The notes beneath the pieces were generated by a model. The model did no database searches and was not told where the DNA came from. It saw only the letters and a program-made list of their open reading frames with translations. From contig DATGZX010000127.1 of the NCBI GenBank assembly GCA_035296965.1, forward strand, positions 1 to 32,153: a DNA stretch of 32,153 nt, written 5' to 3'. Positions within the stretch are counted from its first letter, which is position 1. Each line of letters begins with the position of its first letter. Shown here one piece after another: positions 17,216 through 30,108 of the stretch. The position numbers and the translations under genes were made by a program. The stretch is from DATGZX01 sp035296965. GTDB lineage: Bacteria; Planctomycetota; Planctomycetia; Gemmatales; Gemmataceae.

Positions 17216-17634
17216 ACGCGTCGGCGACAAGATCGACAGGTGCCGATGTGGATGTTGAACTGCCGGTGGAGTGCTTGGCGAATGATTTCCGTTTGGAATT
17301 GTTGTTTGATGTCTGCTTCGTCAATCGGGCCGCCGCAGTCTGGGCAGGAATCGGGCAACGGAGCTTCGTGGATTTCGTCTATCTTGTCGGGCGGAGGCGG
17401 CTGGCGATGTGCCTTCGTTCCATAGTCTTTCCCAGGCTTGCGCCCCGGCTTTTTCGGCTCCGGCTTCGGGGGACCCTTCGAGAAAGGAGCGGCTTGACGC
17501 TTGCCGGCCCGAACGGCTTCTTCGAGCTGGCGTTTCAGCACCGCGCCCTTGGCTTGTAACCGGGCAACCATCCGCCCCAACTCAGCGATGCGTCGGTCAC
17601 GCTCGCGACATCCTGGACAACTGACGGCATCCAT
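17008..17634 (-). pseudogene. IS66-family transposase, 5' fragment
   Basis: The 208-codon frame starts with DAVSCPGCRERD, followed by a coiled-coil-like helix (RRIAELGRMVARLQAKGAVL). Then come a Lys/Pro-rich linker (KKPGRKPGKDYG) and the IS66 zinc-binding domain (CPDCGGPID and CRSCRRRVQGRHP). The similarity continues to AAAVELNK at about 17119. After about 17107 the frame is the antisense of the phosphorylase gene. The catalytic DDE domain (several hundred residues) is therefore missing and the element cannot transpose by itself. No IS66 accessory genes or terminal inverted repeats were identified upstream of 17634. Being a fragment fused to a host gene, it marks a deletion or incomplete insertion. 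Confidence 0.88.
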
Positions 17635-18816
17635 GCTTTCAGGCTAGCAGGATATCGTTACGTCAGCTGCGCCAGTTTCCACGGACAATGGCGATGCAGC
17701 CGGGGCGAGGCGCTATTCAAATACAACTAGACCTCGCGGGCGTGAATGATAATTTGGTAAGTCCGACGCGTCGGCTTGCAAAGAAATTCTGACTGCATGC
17801 TAGCCTCTTCGGACCGCCCAGGATGATCGGCTGCGCATTACGCATGCAAGATTTCCGAGATCACAGCCTGCGCCAAGAATGAACCCAATTACACCGATTT
17901 GGGTCCATCATCGGCGCTGCACAGACCGAGCGAACAAGATCACTGGCAGATGCCGATGAGCGTTAATTTCGCACTGGGCTGCGCACGAAAAGACGTTTGT
18001 GTATCGGACAGAATCGCGCAAAAGGAGTTCAGCCGTCTAACGCCAGACTTGCATATTAGGTTTCCTGAGCAGATTTTGGCCGCCAACGGTGGTCTGCCGA
18101 AGAGGGAACGCGTTTCCGGCCGAAACTCTGCATGTCCCATTTTCGTTTTCCGGCCCTTCGTCTCCCCCATCCAGCCCGTTTACCCCTTCCCGACCGCAGC
18201 ATATTCCTCTCGCGTGAACAGGTCCCATACCGGGTATTGTCTGACGACATGAACTTTCGCAAGTAGCCCCAACGCCAAATCGAAGGTGTGCGTTCACGAA
18301 TTTGGCGACAGCACTGCCCGTGTGACCGCGACGCGAGTGATGCCTTATCAATGAGTTATGCCAATCAGCCATTCCTCTTGGCCGGGGGCTTGCCGAGCGG
18401 TTGAGAATGAAATGCATCCCGCGGCCGGCCGTCAGCCCTGGAGGCACCCAGGAACTTCAGAACCGACGACTGGGGTGATGTTGATTTAGGAAGTGGCGAG
18501 GCCATCGCCCTCGTCGTTGTCTGATGGATAGAAGAACCCCGCGGCCAGCCATTGGCCCGCCCTTGCCGGAGAGAGCCTAGGCAGGCCGCGGATTGATAAG
18601 CGTAGCTCACTTATTAGGCGTAGGCTCACATGGTCTGGTGGTGACTGCAGGACTTGCCGTCTTGCGGATGGTATACTCTTCGGCAGTCTCCGGGGAGGAA
18701 AACGACCTGCCGGTTCAACAATTTAGACGCCCCCCGAGGTGAAAGATTCCGGGCCCCGGCCCCCGGACTCAAGGGAGAAGGGGCCTCCAACCTTTTCCGG
18801 CCTGTCGGTGCTGCCC
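17635..18816. other. 1.2-kb region without a supported gene
   Basis: Short open frames occur on both strands but none carries a recognisable motif or ribosome binding site. A perfect 12-base palindrome CCGACGCGTCGG lies at 17763-17774. The left part may contain the outer end of the IS66 element, though no terminal repeat could be matched. The right part (about 18640-18816) is the leader of sigma 2. Confidence 0.5.
18672..18677 (+). promoter_or_regulatory. Possible -10 element upstream of sigma 2
   Basis: TATACT lies in otherwise GC-rich sequence 140 bases before the sigma 2 start and matches the bacterial -10 consensus at five of six positions. A good -35 at the right spacing is not visible, so this is a weak call. 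Confidence 0.25.
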
Positions 18817-19398
18817 ATGACTCAAATCACCGGCATTCTGTCCGCCATCGAGCAAGGCGACCCGCGCGCCGCCGAGCAGCTGTTGCCGCTCGTCTACCAC
18901 GAGCTGCGCCAGCTGGCGGCCCAGAAGCTCGCCCAGGAAAAGCCGGGCCAGACGCTCCAGGCCACGGCCCTGGTCCATGAAGCTTACCTGCGTCTCGTGA
19001 ATACGGACGGGGTGCAAGAGTGGACCAGTCGCGGGCATTTCTTCGCAGCCGCTGCTGAAGCCATGCGACGAATTCTCGTGGATCGAGCCAGGCACAAGCA
19101 AACGGTCAAAGCAGGCGGCGAACATCAACGACAGGATTTGCCGGACGATATCGCGCTCCCGTTGCCGGATATCGACCTCCTTGCACTGCATGAGGCGCTC
19201 GAAATGCTCGAGGCTCAGGATGCACGCAGGGCACAAGTGGTAAAGCTGCGATTCTTCGCGGGCCTAACGATTGCCCAGGCGGCGCAAGCGCTGGGTATAG
19301 CGCCGTCCACGGCCGACAGCGACTGGGCCTATGCCCGTTGCTGGCTGCGCCTGGAAATGTTCGGCGAATCTACGCGCTTTTCTCGCACTACTGAATGA
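18817..19398 (+). CDS. ECF-type RNA polymerase sigma factor (sigma 2)
   Basis: The protein has 193 residues from the ATG at 18817, which begins MTQITGILSAIEQGDP and aligns with sigma 1 and sigma 3. An upstream frame opening at 18739 would add 26 Pro/Arg-rich residues without homology. Region 2 is AAEQLLPLVYHELRQ through ALVHEAYLRLV and FFAAAAEAMRRILV. Region 4 is RAQVVKLRFFAGL followed by the HTH AQAAQALGIAPSTADSDWA. Kinase 2 begins 20 bases after the stop (or overlaps it, if an earlier ATG is used), so the two are very likely one operon. In this family the sigma factor is expected to respond to the coupled kinase; direct phosphorylation is inference. The sequence before the ATG has no strong ribosome binding site. 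Confidence 0.93.
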   Translation: MTQITGILSAIEQGDPRAAEQLLPLVYHELRQLAAQKLAQEKPGQTLQATALVHEAYLRLVNTDGVQEWTSRGHFFAAAAEAMRRILVDRARHKQTVKAGGEHQRQDLPDDIALPLPDIDLLALHEALEMLEAQDARRAQVVKLRFFAGLTIAQAAQALGIAPSTADSDWAYARCWLRLEMFGESTRFSRTTE

Positions 19399-19418
19399 CA
19401 GCTTTCCCGAGGAATGAC

Positions 19419-22238
19419 ATGGCCGATTCCCAGATGGATGAAGCCGCCATTTTCGACGCGGCACGTAAAATTGCGTCACCTGAGACCCGCCGACGCTATC
19501 TCCTTGAAGCGTGCGGCGACGACCACGGCTTGCTGGCGCGAGTCGAGGCGTTGCTCCGCATCCATGAGGAAGATCGAACCTTTCTCAAGATGCCCGCCGA
19601 AACGGCCGAAGCCAGCGAGGTTGTTGGTAAGCAAATCGGTTCGTACAAACTGTTGGAGCAAATCGGCGAAGGGGGCTTCGGCGTCGTGTTCATGGCCGAG
19701 CAGCAGCATCCCCTGCGCCGCATCGTGGCCCTCAAAGTCCTCAAGCCGGGAATGGATACTCGCCAGATCGTGGCTCGTTTCGAGGCCGAACGCCAGGCCC
19801 TGGCACTGATGGACCACCCGAACATTGCCCGCGTCCTCGATGGCGGCGAAACTAGCTCAGGCCGGCCCTACTTCGTTATGGAGTTGGTGAAGGGCATACC
19901 GATCACCCGTTATTGTGACGAGCATCGGCTCACGCCCCGAGAACGACTCAGCCTGTTTGCGATGGTCTGCGAGGCTGTCCAGCATGCACATCAAAAGGGG
20001 ATCATTCACCGCGATATCAAGCCGACGAATGTATTGGTGGCCGCCTATGACGGCAAGCCGGTACCCAAGGTGATCGATTTCGGCGTGGCGAAGGCACTGG
20101 GCCAGAAACTCACTGAACGCACATTAGTCACGGAATTTGGCGGGATCATCGGGACTCTGGAATACATGAGCCCTGAGCAGGCGGAGTTCAACGCCCTGGA
20201 CGTAGACACCCGCGCGGACATTTACAGTCTTGGCGTTCTCCTGTACGAGCTCCTGACAGGCACGACGCCTTTGACCCGCGAGCGGCTGAAACGGGCGGCT
20301 GTCTCGGAGGCGTTGCGGCTGATTCGCGAGGAGGATCCGCCGAAGCCGAGCACACGCCTCAGCGATTCGAAGGATTCGCTGGCGTCGATCTCCGCCCAAC
20401 GCCAGCTCGAGCCGGCCCGGCTGGCACGCGAAGTGCGTGGAGAGCTCGACTGGATCGTCATGAAGTGTCTGGAAAAAGACCGGACGCGGCGCTATGAGGC
20501 AGCGGACGGCGTGGCCCGGGACATCCAGCGTTACTTGCAAGACGAGCCGGTCGAGGCGTCGCCGCCGTCGCGAACTTACCGGCTGCGCAAGTTTGCCCGC
20601 AAGAACCGCAAGCTGATCGTCACGGCTGGTGCATTCGCCTTGTTGCTGATGGCGGGGGCTGGGGTGAGCGCGTGGCAAGCCGTGCGGGCGTGGGCGGCCG
20701 AAACCCGGGCGCTGACAGCCTGGGATCGTGAAGCGGAGCAGCTCAAACAGGCGCTGAAGTCGGAGGCGCGAGCGCGTGCGGTCCGGGAGTTTTTCGAGAA
20801 ACACGTGCTGTCGGCCGCCCGGCCCAAGGGCCAGGAGGGCGGCCTCGGCACGGAAGCAACCATCCGCGCGGCGCTGGACCGCGCGGAGCCGGAAATCGCC
20901 AAATCATTCGCGAATGACCCGCTCGTGGAGGCATCGATCCGCAATACGCTGGGAGTGAGCTACTGGTATCTCTGCGAAAATGAAAAGGCCTTACAGCAGC
21001 AACAACGGGCGCTGGCGCTGCGGCGGCAAGAACTGGGGCCCGACCACCCGGAAACGGTCGGCGCGATGAATGATGTGGCCATCATCCTCCATAATCAGGG
21101 GAGGTACGAGGAAGAGGAAAAGCTGCTGACCGAGGTCGTGGCAGTCAAGCGGCGGACGCTAGGCCCGGAAGACCCGCTCACGCTCAAGTCCATGAATAAC
21201 CTCGCCAACGCACTGGCCGAGCGAGGCCTGCTCGAAGAGGCCAGCAAGCTGTCCGAAGATACAATGCTCATTCAACGGCGCCTGCTCGGACGCGAAGACC
21301 TTTTTACGCTGCGGTCGACGTACAACCTGGCCATCATGTGGCGTTTCCTCGGCCGGCTCGACGAGGCGCATAAAGCGTTTGATGAGACGCTGGAAATCTT
21401 GCGGCGCGTCTTCGGTCCCGACCATCAAGACACGCTGAGAGTGATGAACGAGCTCGGCGAGCTGCTGCTCGACGAAGGCCGTGGAGCCGAGGCTTACAAA
21501 GTGTTTGCCGAGACGATGGAAGGGAAACGGCGCGTCCTGGGCGCGAGACACATGGAAACGCTGGTGACGATGGCGAACCTGGCCGATGCCTTACGCGATC
21601 AGAACCGGCTGGACGAAGCTTGCAAACAGGCCGAAGAGGCGGTCGAGCTGCATCGCCAGGTCTTCGGTCCCGAGCACCCGCAAACACTCGTGGCGCTGAC
21701 CATTTTAGCTTCGGTGTACCGGGACCAGGGCCGGTTTGCCGAGGCGCGCAAGCTCTATGAGAGCACTCTGACGCTGCTGCGACGGCTCATGGGGCCGAAG
21801 ACTCCCGAAATGCAAAAGGTGATGAACGAGTACGCTTGGATGCTGGCCGCGACCGCCAATCCCATGTTTCGCGATCCGCCGCGTGCCGTGGAACTGGCGA
21901 AGGAGATCATTCAGAACGCGCCGAAACTCGCGAACAAATGGGAAACGCTTGGCGTGGCCTACTACCGAGCCGGTGGTTGGCAGGACGCGATTGCCGCGCT
22001 CGAGAAGTCCGAAAACCTCGCTCCCCAGCGCCCGGCCGGCGGGAGGAGCTTTTTTCTGGCAATGGCTCACTGGCAGCTCGGGCACAAGGACCAAGCTCGT
22101 CAGTGGTACGGCAAAGGAGTTCAGTGGATGGAGACCAGGCCTGCCGCGGGCGAACAACTTCGTCAGTTTAAGGCTGAGGCAGCGCGCCTGCTGGGCATGT
22201 CCGGCCCGGTCCCATCCGGCAAGACGGACGTCAAGTGA
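19419..22238 (+). CDS. Serine/threonine protein kinase with kinesin-light-chain-type TPRs (kinase 2)
   Basis: The protein has 939 residues from the ATG at 19419, preceded by GAGGAA. An earlier in-frame ATG at 19395 overlaps the sigma 2 stop but lacks a ribosome binding site. The kinase domain covers about 75-335: GEGGFG (83-88), VALK (K106), HRDIKPTN (D199), DFG (220-222), SPE (251-253). All catalytic residues are present. A membrane helix lies at about 399-418. The C-terminal half has 42-residue repeats of the kinesin-light-chain TPR type, with recurring strings such as LGPDHPETV, LGPEDPLTL, FGPDHQDTL and FGPEHPQTL. This TPR type differs from the 34-residue TPRs of kinase 1, although the kinase lobes are very similar. 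The final about 120 residues return to a segment shared with kinase 1 (MAHWQLGHKDQARQWY). It is probably a membrane-anchored kinase acting with sigma 2. Confidence 0.96.
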   Translation: MADSQMDEAAIFDAARKIASPETRRRYLLEACGDDHGLLARVEALLRIHEEDRTFLKMPAETAEASEVVGKQIGSYKLLEQIGEGGFGVVFMAEQQHPLRRIVALKVLKPGMDTRQIVARFEAERQALALMDHPNIARVLDGGETSSGRPYFVMELVKGIPITRYCDEHRLTPRERLSLFAMVCEAVQHAHQKGIIHRDIKPTNVLVAAYDGKPVPKVIDFGVAKALGQKLTERTLVTEFGGIIGTLEYMSPEQAEFNALDVDTRADIYSLGVLLYELLTGTTPLTRERLKRAAVSEALRLIREEDPPKPSTRLSDSKDSLASISAQRQLEPARLAREVRGELDWIVMKCLEKDRTRRYEAADGVARDIQRYLQDEPVEASPPSRTYRLRKFARKNRKLIVTAGAFALLLMAGAGVSAWQAVRAWAAETRALTAWDREAEQLKQALKSEARARAVREFFEKHVLSAARPKGQEGGLGTEATIRAALDRAEPEIAKSFANDPLVEASIRNTLGVSYWYLCENEKALQQQQRALALRRQELGPDHPETVGAMNDVAIILHNQGRYEEEEKLLTEVVAVKRRTLGPEDPLTLKSMNNLANALAERGLLEEASKLSEDTMLIQRRLLGREDLFTLRSTYNLAIMWRFLGRLDEAHKAFDETLEILRRVFGPDHQDTLRVMNELGELLLDEGRGAEAYKVFAETMEGKRRVLGARHMETLVTMANLADALRDQNRLDEACKQAEEAVELHRQVFGPEHPQTLVALTILASVYRDQGRFAEARKLYESTLTLLRRLMGPKTPEMQKVMNEYAWMLAATANPMFRDPPRAVELAKEIIQNAPKLANKWETLGVAYYRAGGWQDAIAALEKSENLAPQRPAGGRSFFLAMAHWQLGHKDQARQWYGKGVQWMETRPAAGEQLRQFKAEAARLLGMSGPVPSGKTDVK

Positions 22239-22247
22239 GCCAGTTCG

Positions 22248-22475
22248 CATTTAAGGCTCGTCAATCGCGTACAGCGCAACTCGCCCGAAGGCGCCAAGGC
22301 GTTTGCAGCCTAGCCGGACCGGGCGATGGCCTGGATGCGGCAAGCAGTCACTGCCGGGTACAAAAAGGTGGCAAACTCTAGAAAGGACTCCGACTTCGAC
22401 GCACTCCGCGGCCGCGCGGACTTTCACAAATGGATCGCTGATTTGGAATCTGTGGCGGACAAAGAAAGGAACTAA
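22248..22475 (+). pseudogene. Orphan C-terminal tail of a planctomycete TPR kinase
   Basis: After the kinase 2 stop, one frame reads NSPEGAKAFAA, a TAG (22311-22313), then PDRAMAWMRQAVTAGYKKV and finally DFDALRGRADFHKWIADLE before TAA at 22473-22475. This closely resembles the C-terminal end of many planctomycete kinase-TPR proteins, where 'DLDxLRxRxDFxxLLxxLE' closes the chain. Kinase 2 itself ends differently. The piece is thus a leftover tail of another kinase or the original tail of kinase 2 cut off by a rearrangement. An ATG at 22326 could in principle start a 49-residue peptide, but no ribosome binding site is obvious. Confidence 0.6.
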
Positions 22476-22688
22476 AAAGTCCCTTCAAAAGTCCCTCTGC
22501 ACGCTTAACAAGCGCGGCGTCACCAACTCCCTCTCCTGACGACCCATTTCTCAGAGAATTCTCAAGAATCGATCGGGGAAAACATCCTCGTTTTTCGCAT
22601 TATCTTTCGGGTACTGCTTGCCAATAGCTCGTTATTGCTCCATTTGGATGCGGATCCTAAGCATGCGTACACCACGAGGGGGAAGGCC

Positions 22689-23018
22689 ATGTCGCTAGAT
22701 TCTTTTCTGCATCGTCTCGGGTCTTCGAATGTGCCGCCGCGGCGCAAACGTCGGTCGCGCTGGGCTCGGCCATTGCTGGAAGTCCTCGAAGATCGCCTGG
22801 CGCCGGCGGTCTTCACCGTCGTCAATAACAGCGATTCCGGGATCGGATCCCTTCGCGAGGCTCTGGGCGACTCCAACAGCTTCGACCCGGGTCCGAATAT
22901 CATTGACTTCAATATTCCGGTCAGCACTCCCGGCGCCGTCGCCCTCATTACGCCGGCGTCTCTCTTGCCCGTGATCACCACGGTTCGGCTTTGTCCTCTG
23001 TCTCCTCTAATGAAGTGA
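22689..23018 (+). pseudogene. Truncated LEPR-XLL-type beta-helix surface protein, N-terminus only
   Basis: The 109-codon frame starts at ATG 22689 after GAGGGGGAAGG. It encodes a basic leader (PPRRKRRSRWARP), the export signature LLEVLEDRLAP, and the opening of a right-handed beta-helix protein of the type FTVVNNSDSGIGSLREAL, followed by PGPNIIDFNIP. Complete proteins of this kind continue for hundreds to thousands of residues. Here the family resemblance stops at about PVITT and the frame ends nine codons later. The stop is 28 bases from the stop of the convergent giant gene. A deletion joining two surface-protein genes tail to tail is the simplest reading. The small peptide may still be expressed and exported. 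Confidence 0.75.
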
Positions 23019-23046
23019 GGCCGGTTCGTCTCATTCCCGGCGGCAG

Positions 23047-26889
<3,843 letters not shown>

Positions 26890-27346
26890 GGTAAGTCTCC
26901 TCTTCGTTTGGTGAGGAAAAGAACAATTGATAAGCGCGTTTCTTCCCAAATGAAGGCATAGTGGGTCCGGCTGCGCACGAGCCACCCGGCGGTTGCAGGA
27001 CGGCTTTTTCCTCCACCCAGGTTGGAGGAGGGGTTGAAAGTTCGTCCTTCGCGAACCGCTACAGCAAGCTAGAAAGAGCTTGAGGTTGCTCTATCTCCGT
27101 AAGTGGCTCATCCGCCAATTCACACGGGCCCCTTTATCATCAATGCCCCGTTCGCCGGAACAGCCCGCCAATTTGAATCGGCAGTTGGGCAAACAGGACG
27201 CGCGAATCGGGCTCTCGCACTGCCCTCAAGAGTAAATGCGAGAAAGGCGCGCGTTTTCCCCGATGGATTTTTGAAAATCTGGAAGAAATTGCGCGCAGAG
27301 GCACAGTGCGCTTAACCTGATGAGCAGTAGGGTCGTCTGCTGATTA
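26890..27346. other. Leader of the giant beta-helix gene and gap to the sulfotransferase gene
   Basis: Both flanking genes are on the minus strand. The first about 140 bases upstream of 26889 hold the ribosome binding site GAGGAG and a small hairpin (CCTCCA 27010-27015, TGGAGG 27023-27028). Nothing recognisable was found between 27030 and 27346, and no clear promoter. Confidence 0.45.
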
Positions 27347-29521
27347 CTACAGTGCAGGCAGCTTGGCGAACAGTGGTCCGAGCGACTTTTCGTAGTGCTT
27401 CCAGCGCGCTACCGATCGTGAGTAAATGGGCTGGCGCACCTGGGTAACGCTGGCTGTACGCACGGGCCGTTTGCCTTCGTGAAAAGCGAGGCAGGCGGGC
27501 TCCCAATCCAGGCCGCACCAGGAAACGAGCCGCCGGGCCACGCCCTCCAGGTCGGCCACCGTATCTTCGTACTCGACGTCCAGCACCTTTACCGGAAGCA
27601 CGCGCTGCCAATGGGCCACGATACGCTGGTACTTCTGGCATCGGCTAACGATGTGGTCGGGATCGCTAGCCCAGCGGATCGAGCGAAAATTGGTCATCCA
27701 GCAGGACACGGCAACGTCGCGCAGATCACGACGACAGTGGACGAACTTGGCCCTCGGGAACAACGTGGCCAGAAGCCCAAGGTACAAATAATTGTCCGGC
27801 ATCTTGTCCGCCACGCGCGCTGCGGCATCGTTCAACCCACGCAGGCGCTCCAGGTGGGCATTCGCAAGCGCTTGACTCGTGGACGCATCGAGGCGGGAGA
27901 GGTTCTCGAAGGCCTGATTATCGAGGCCACTTGCGCCAGCCAGGCGAACGAAGTCTTCACGGCCAAAGGTGAGCTCGCCGGCGCCATGCACCTGGGAATG
28001 ATTTGCCAGGATTTGCTCGGTCAGGGTCGTACCCGACCGCGGCATGCCCACGATAAAGATCGGCCGCTCCGATAAGACGCCGAAGCCGCGCACCCGTTCG
28101 AAAAAGGCCGGAGTAAAGGCAGCAATCATTTGATCGACGAAGCGGGAGTGCACGGCCTGGTCGTAGCCTTGGCCGCGTTTGCGCCATTCGGCGATTGCGA
28201 TGGCGTTGGCCTGGACGAGGTGCTCACCCGCCAGGTTAAACTGCTTGCGGGCATCGAGCACCTGGGCCAGGCCAAAGTGCAGGCAACCACGTTTGCCGGG
28301 CGTCAGGTCAGGATCGTTCAGAAGCTGGCGCATGTTCGCCAGGTCTTCGTCGGGCAGCTGGCCGCGGAGCTGGGTGGCCAATTGGCTCCAGGCGCCTGCG
28401 AGGCGCGCATCATGCCTCAAGGCTTCGCGAAAATAGCGCTCGCCATCTGCGAAGTCGCCGAGCTCTTCGCGCACTTGACCCAGATTGCACAGGGCCGGGG
28501 CGAAGTCGGGCCTGTGGCGCAGGGCCAGCCGGTAGCGCTCTTGAGCGTCTTCGTATCGGCCCTGTTCGTGCCACACCCAACCCAAGCCAGTGTGGGCCGC
28601 GGGATAGTTCGGGTCGAGGTTGAGGGCGATCTCGTAGCGGCGGATAGCCTCGTCATACCTATCTTGCTCGGCCTGGAGGCTGGCCAGATTGCAATGGAGT
28701 CGGGCGAGCTTCGGGTCCAGCTCCAGTCCCCGGCTGTACCAAGCGAGCGCCTCGTCAGGCTTGCCCTCTTCCTGCATCGCCTGGCCCATGTTGTTGTAGA
28801 GCATGGCCAGGCCGGGGTTGAGCCGCAGGGCCTCGGTGTAGCACTGTTTGGCCTGGTCCAGCCGGCCCAATTCGCGGAGCACGTTGCCCAGGTTGCTGTG
28901 CGCCTCGGCGAACTGCGGCCGCAGGCGAACGGCCTCTTGGCAGTGCACCAGGGCCTCGTGCAGGTGGTTTTTTTCCAGCAGGAACTGTCCGAGATTGCTG
29001 TGACCTTCGGCAAGCTGAGGATCGATCGCCACGGCCTTGCGGAAGTGCTCGAGGGCAGCGGCGCTGTCCCCTTGGAGGCGCAGGGCATTGCCCATGTTGT
29101 TGGAAGCCATTGCGAATGTGGGTCGCAGGTCGAGGGCAGTGCGAAATTGGGCAATGGCAGCTTCGGTCTGGCCCTGCGCCAACAGAGCAAGGCCCAGGTT
29201 GTTGGCGGCATCGGCGTTGTTGGGATTCAAGCGTAAGGCAGTGTGGCCGAAGGAAACCGCTCGGTCGAATTGGCCCAGGGCGCGGCACGCCTCACCCAGG
29301 TTGGCATAGTAGGCGGAGACGTTGGGGTTAAGGGCGATGGCTCGGCCAATCAGATCAACTGCCTGCGTATGCTGGCCCAGCTGGTGAGCGACCACGCCCA
29401 GCAAATGCAGGGCGTCCGCGTTCTCGGGTTGCAGGGCCAGGATGCTGCGATAGATCTGGGCCGCCCGCTCCAGGGAACCCCGCTGATGGTATTCAATGGC
29501 AATCTTCAGGTCGGCTTGCAT
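27347..29521 (-). CDS. TPR-containing sulfotransferase
   Basis: The protein has 724 residues from the ATG at 29519-29521 (MQADLKIAIEYHQRG), the point where TPR homology begins. The frame is open further upstream to 29941, but that part is out-of-frame kinase sequence. Residues about 4-378 are eleven consecutive 34-residue TPR units (NNLGLALLAQG, SNLGNVLRELG and similar). A linker follows, then a sulfotransferase domain. Its 5'-phosphosulfate loop FIVGMPRSGTTL is near 487-500, and its 3'-phosphate segment VHCRRDLRDVAVSCW is near 592-606. The domain resembles the tyrosylprotein-sulfotransferase-like group (Sulfotransfer_3). It would transfer sulfate from PAPS to a protein or glycan acceptor, with the TPRs presenting the substrate. 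There is no signal peptide, so it is cytoplasmic on sequence grounds. It lies downstream of the truncated kinase in the same direction. Confidence 0.95.
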   Translation of the reverse strand: MQADLKIAIEYHQRGSLERAAQIYRSILALQPENADALHLLGVVAHQLGQHTQAVDLIGRAIALNPNVSAYYANLGEACRALGQFDRAVSFGHTALRLNPNNADAANNLGLALLAQGQTEAAIAQFRTALDLRPTFAMASNNMGNALRLQGDSAAALEHFRKAVAIDPQLAEGHSNLGQFLLEKNHLHEALVHCQEAVRLRPQFAEAHSNLGNVLRELGRLDQAKQCYTEALRLNPGLAMLYNNMGQAMQEEGKPDEALAWYSRGLELDPKLARLHCNLASLQAEQDRYDEAIRRYEIALNLDPNYPAAHTGLGWVWHEQGRYEDAQERYRLALRHRPDFAPALCNLGQVREELGDFADGERYFREALRHDARLAGAWSQLATQLRGQLPDEDLANMRQLLNDPDLTPGKRGCLHFGLAQVLDARKQFNLAGEHLVQANAIAIAEWRKRGQGYDQAVHSRFVDQMIAAFTPAFFERVRGFGVLSERPIFIVGMPRSGTTLTEQILANHSQVHGAGELTFGREDFVRLAGASGLDNQAFENLSRLDASTSQALANAHLERLRGLNDAAARVADKMPDNYLYLGLLATLFPRAKFVHCRRDLRDVAVSCWMTNFRSIRWASDPDHIVSRCQKYQRIVAHWQRVLPVKVLDVEYEDTVADLEGVARRLVSWCGLDWEPACLAFHEGKRPVRTASVTQVRQPIYSRSVARWKHYEKSLGPLFAKLPAL

Positions 29522-29640
29522 GCGGAACTCACAAAGGCTGGAGGGGCATCGAAAGGCATCGGATGAAGACAGACGGTTTGAGGAATCCCGATCCGCGGCC
29601 TTTCGACGCGCCCTACTGGTCTGGTTGTTACGAGCCGATG

Positions 29641-30108
29641 TCATCTCCACTGGCAATTCGGTAGGGCGATGTGGAGGTGGTCCATGAGGGCCAGGGCCTG
29701 ACGCTCGGCCTCGAAGCGGGCGATCACTTGTCGCGTGTCCATGCCCGGCTTGAGGATCTTGAGGGCCACCTTGCGCCGCACCGGCTGTTGCTGCTCGGCC
29801 ATGAACACCAGGCCGAAGCCGCCCTCGCCGATCTGTTCCACCAGCTTGTACGGGCCGATGATGGCGCCGGCCTGTTCGGATTCCGAACTTGCAAGATCGG
29901 CGGTTGCTGCTTCCGGCCGAACGGCGGCAGGCGCCAGACAATCGAGCAGACTCTGCGGCGAGTCATGCGCTGCGAGCATCATCTCCACACGGCGGCGCAA
30001 CTCGGTCTCTTGGCCGCACTTCTTCTCCAGCCAGGCGGGTCGTTCCGCGGGCGGTACTGGCAAGACAGCCAGAAACAGTTCTTTCAGCGATGGTGATTCG
30101 GCTGGCAT
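29641..30108 (-). pseudogene. Serine/threonine kinase truncated after the N-lobe (kinase 3)
   Basis: The 155-codon frame begins MPAESPSLKELFLAVLPVPP at ATG 30106-30108. It carries the kinase leader and N-lobe: YKLVEQIGEGGFGLVFM, VALKILKPGMDTRQV and FEAERQALALMDHLHIA. Immediately after HIA it ends LPNCQWR. The catalytic loop HRD, the DFG motif, the C-lobe, membrane helix and TPRs are all missing, so it cannot be an active kinase. The break falls inside a stretch almost identical to kinases 1 and 2 (there HPHIAHVLD and HPNIARVLD). The rest was probably deleted, bringing the TPR-sulfotransferase gene next to it. A free N-lobe could still be translated; any role is speculative. Confidence 0.85.

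Noticed and set aside
18345..18599. TTATCAAT and ATTGATAA as ends of a miniature mobile element
   Set aside because: Eight-base inverted matches 250 bases apart are common by chance, and no target duplication was seen.
18365..18610. An 81-codon minus-strand frame in the gene-free region
   Set aside because: No motif, no ribosome binding site, and composition typical of random GC-rich openness.
29522..29941. Upstream extension of the sulfotransferase frame
   Set aside because: The extra 140 residues are out-of-frame kinase N-lobe sequence. TPR homology begins at the ATG at 29521.
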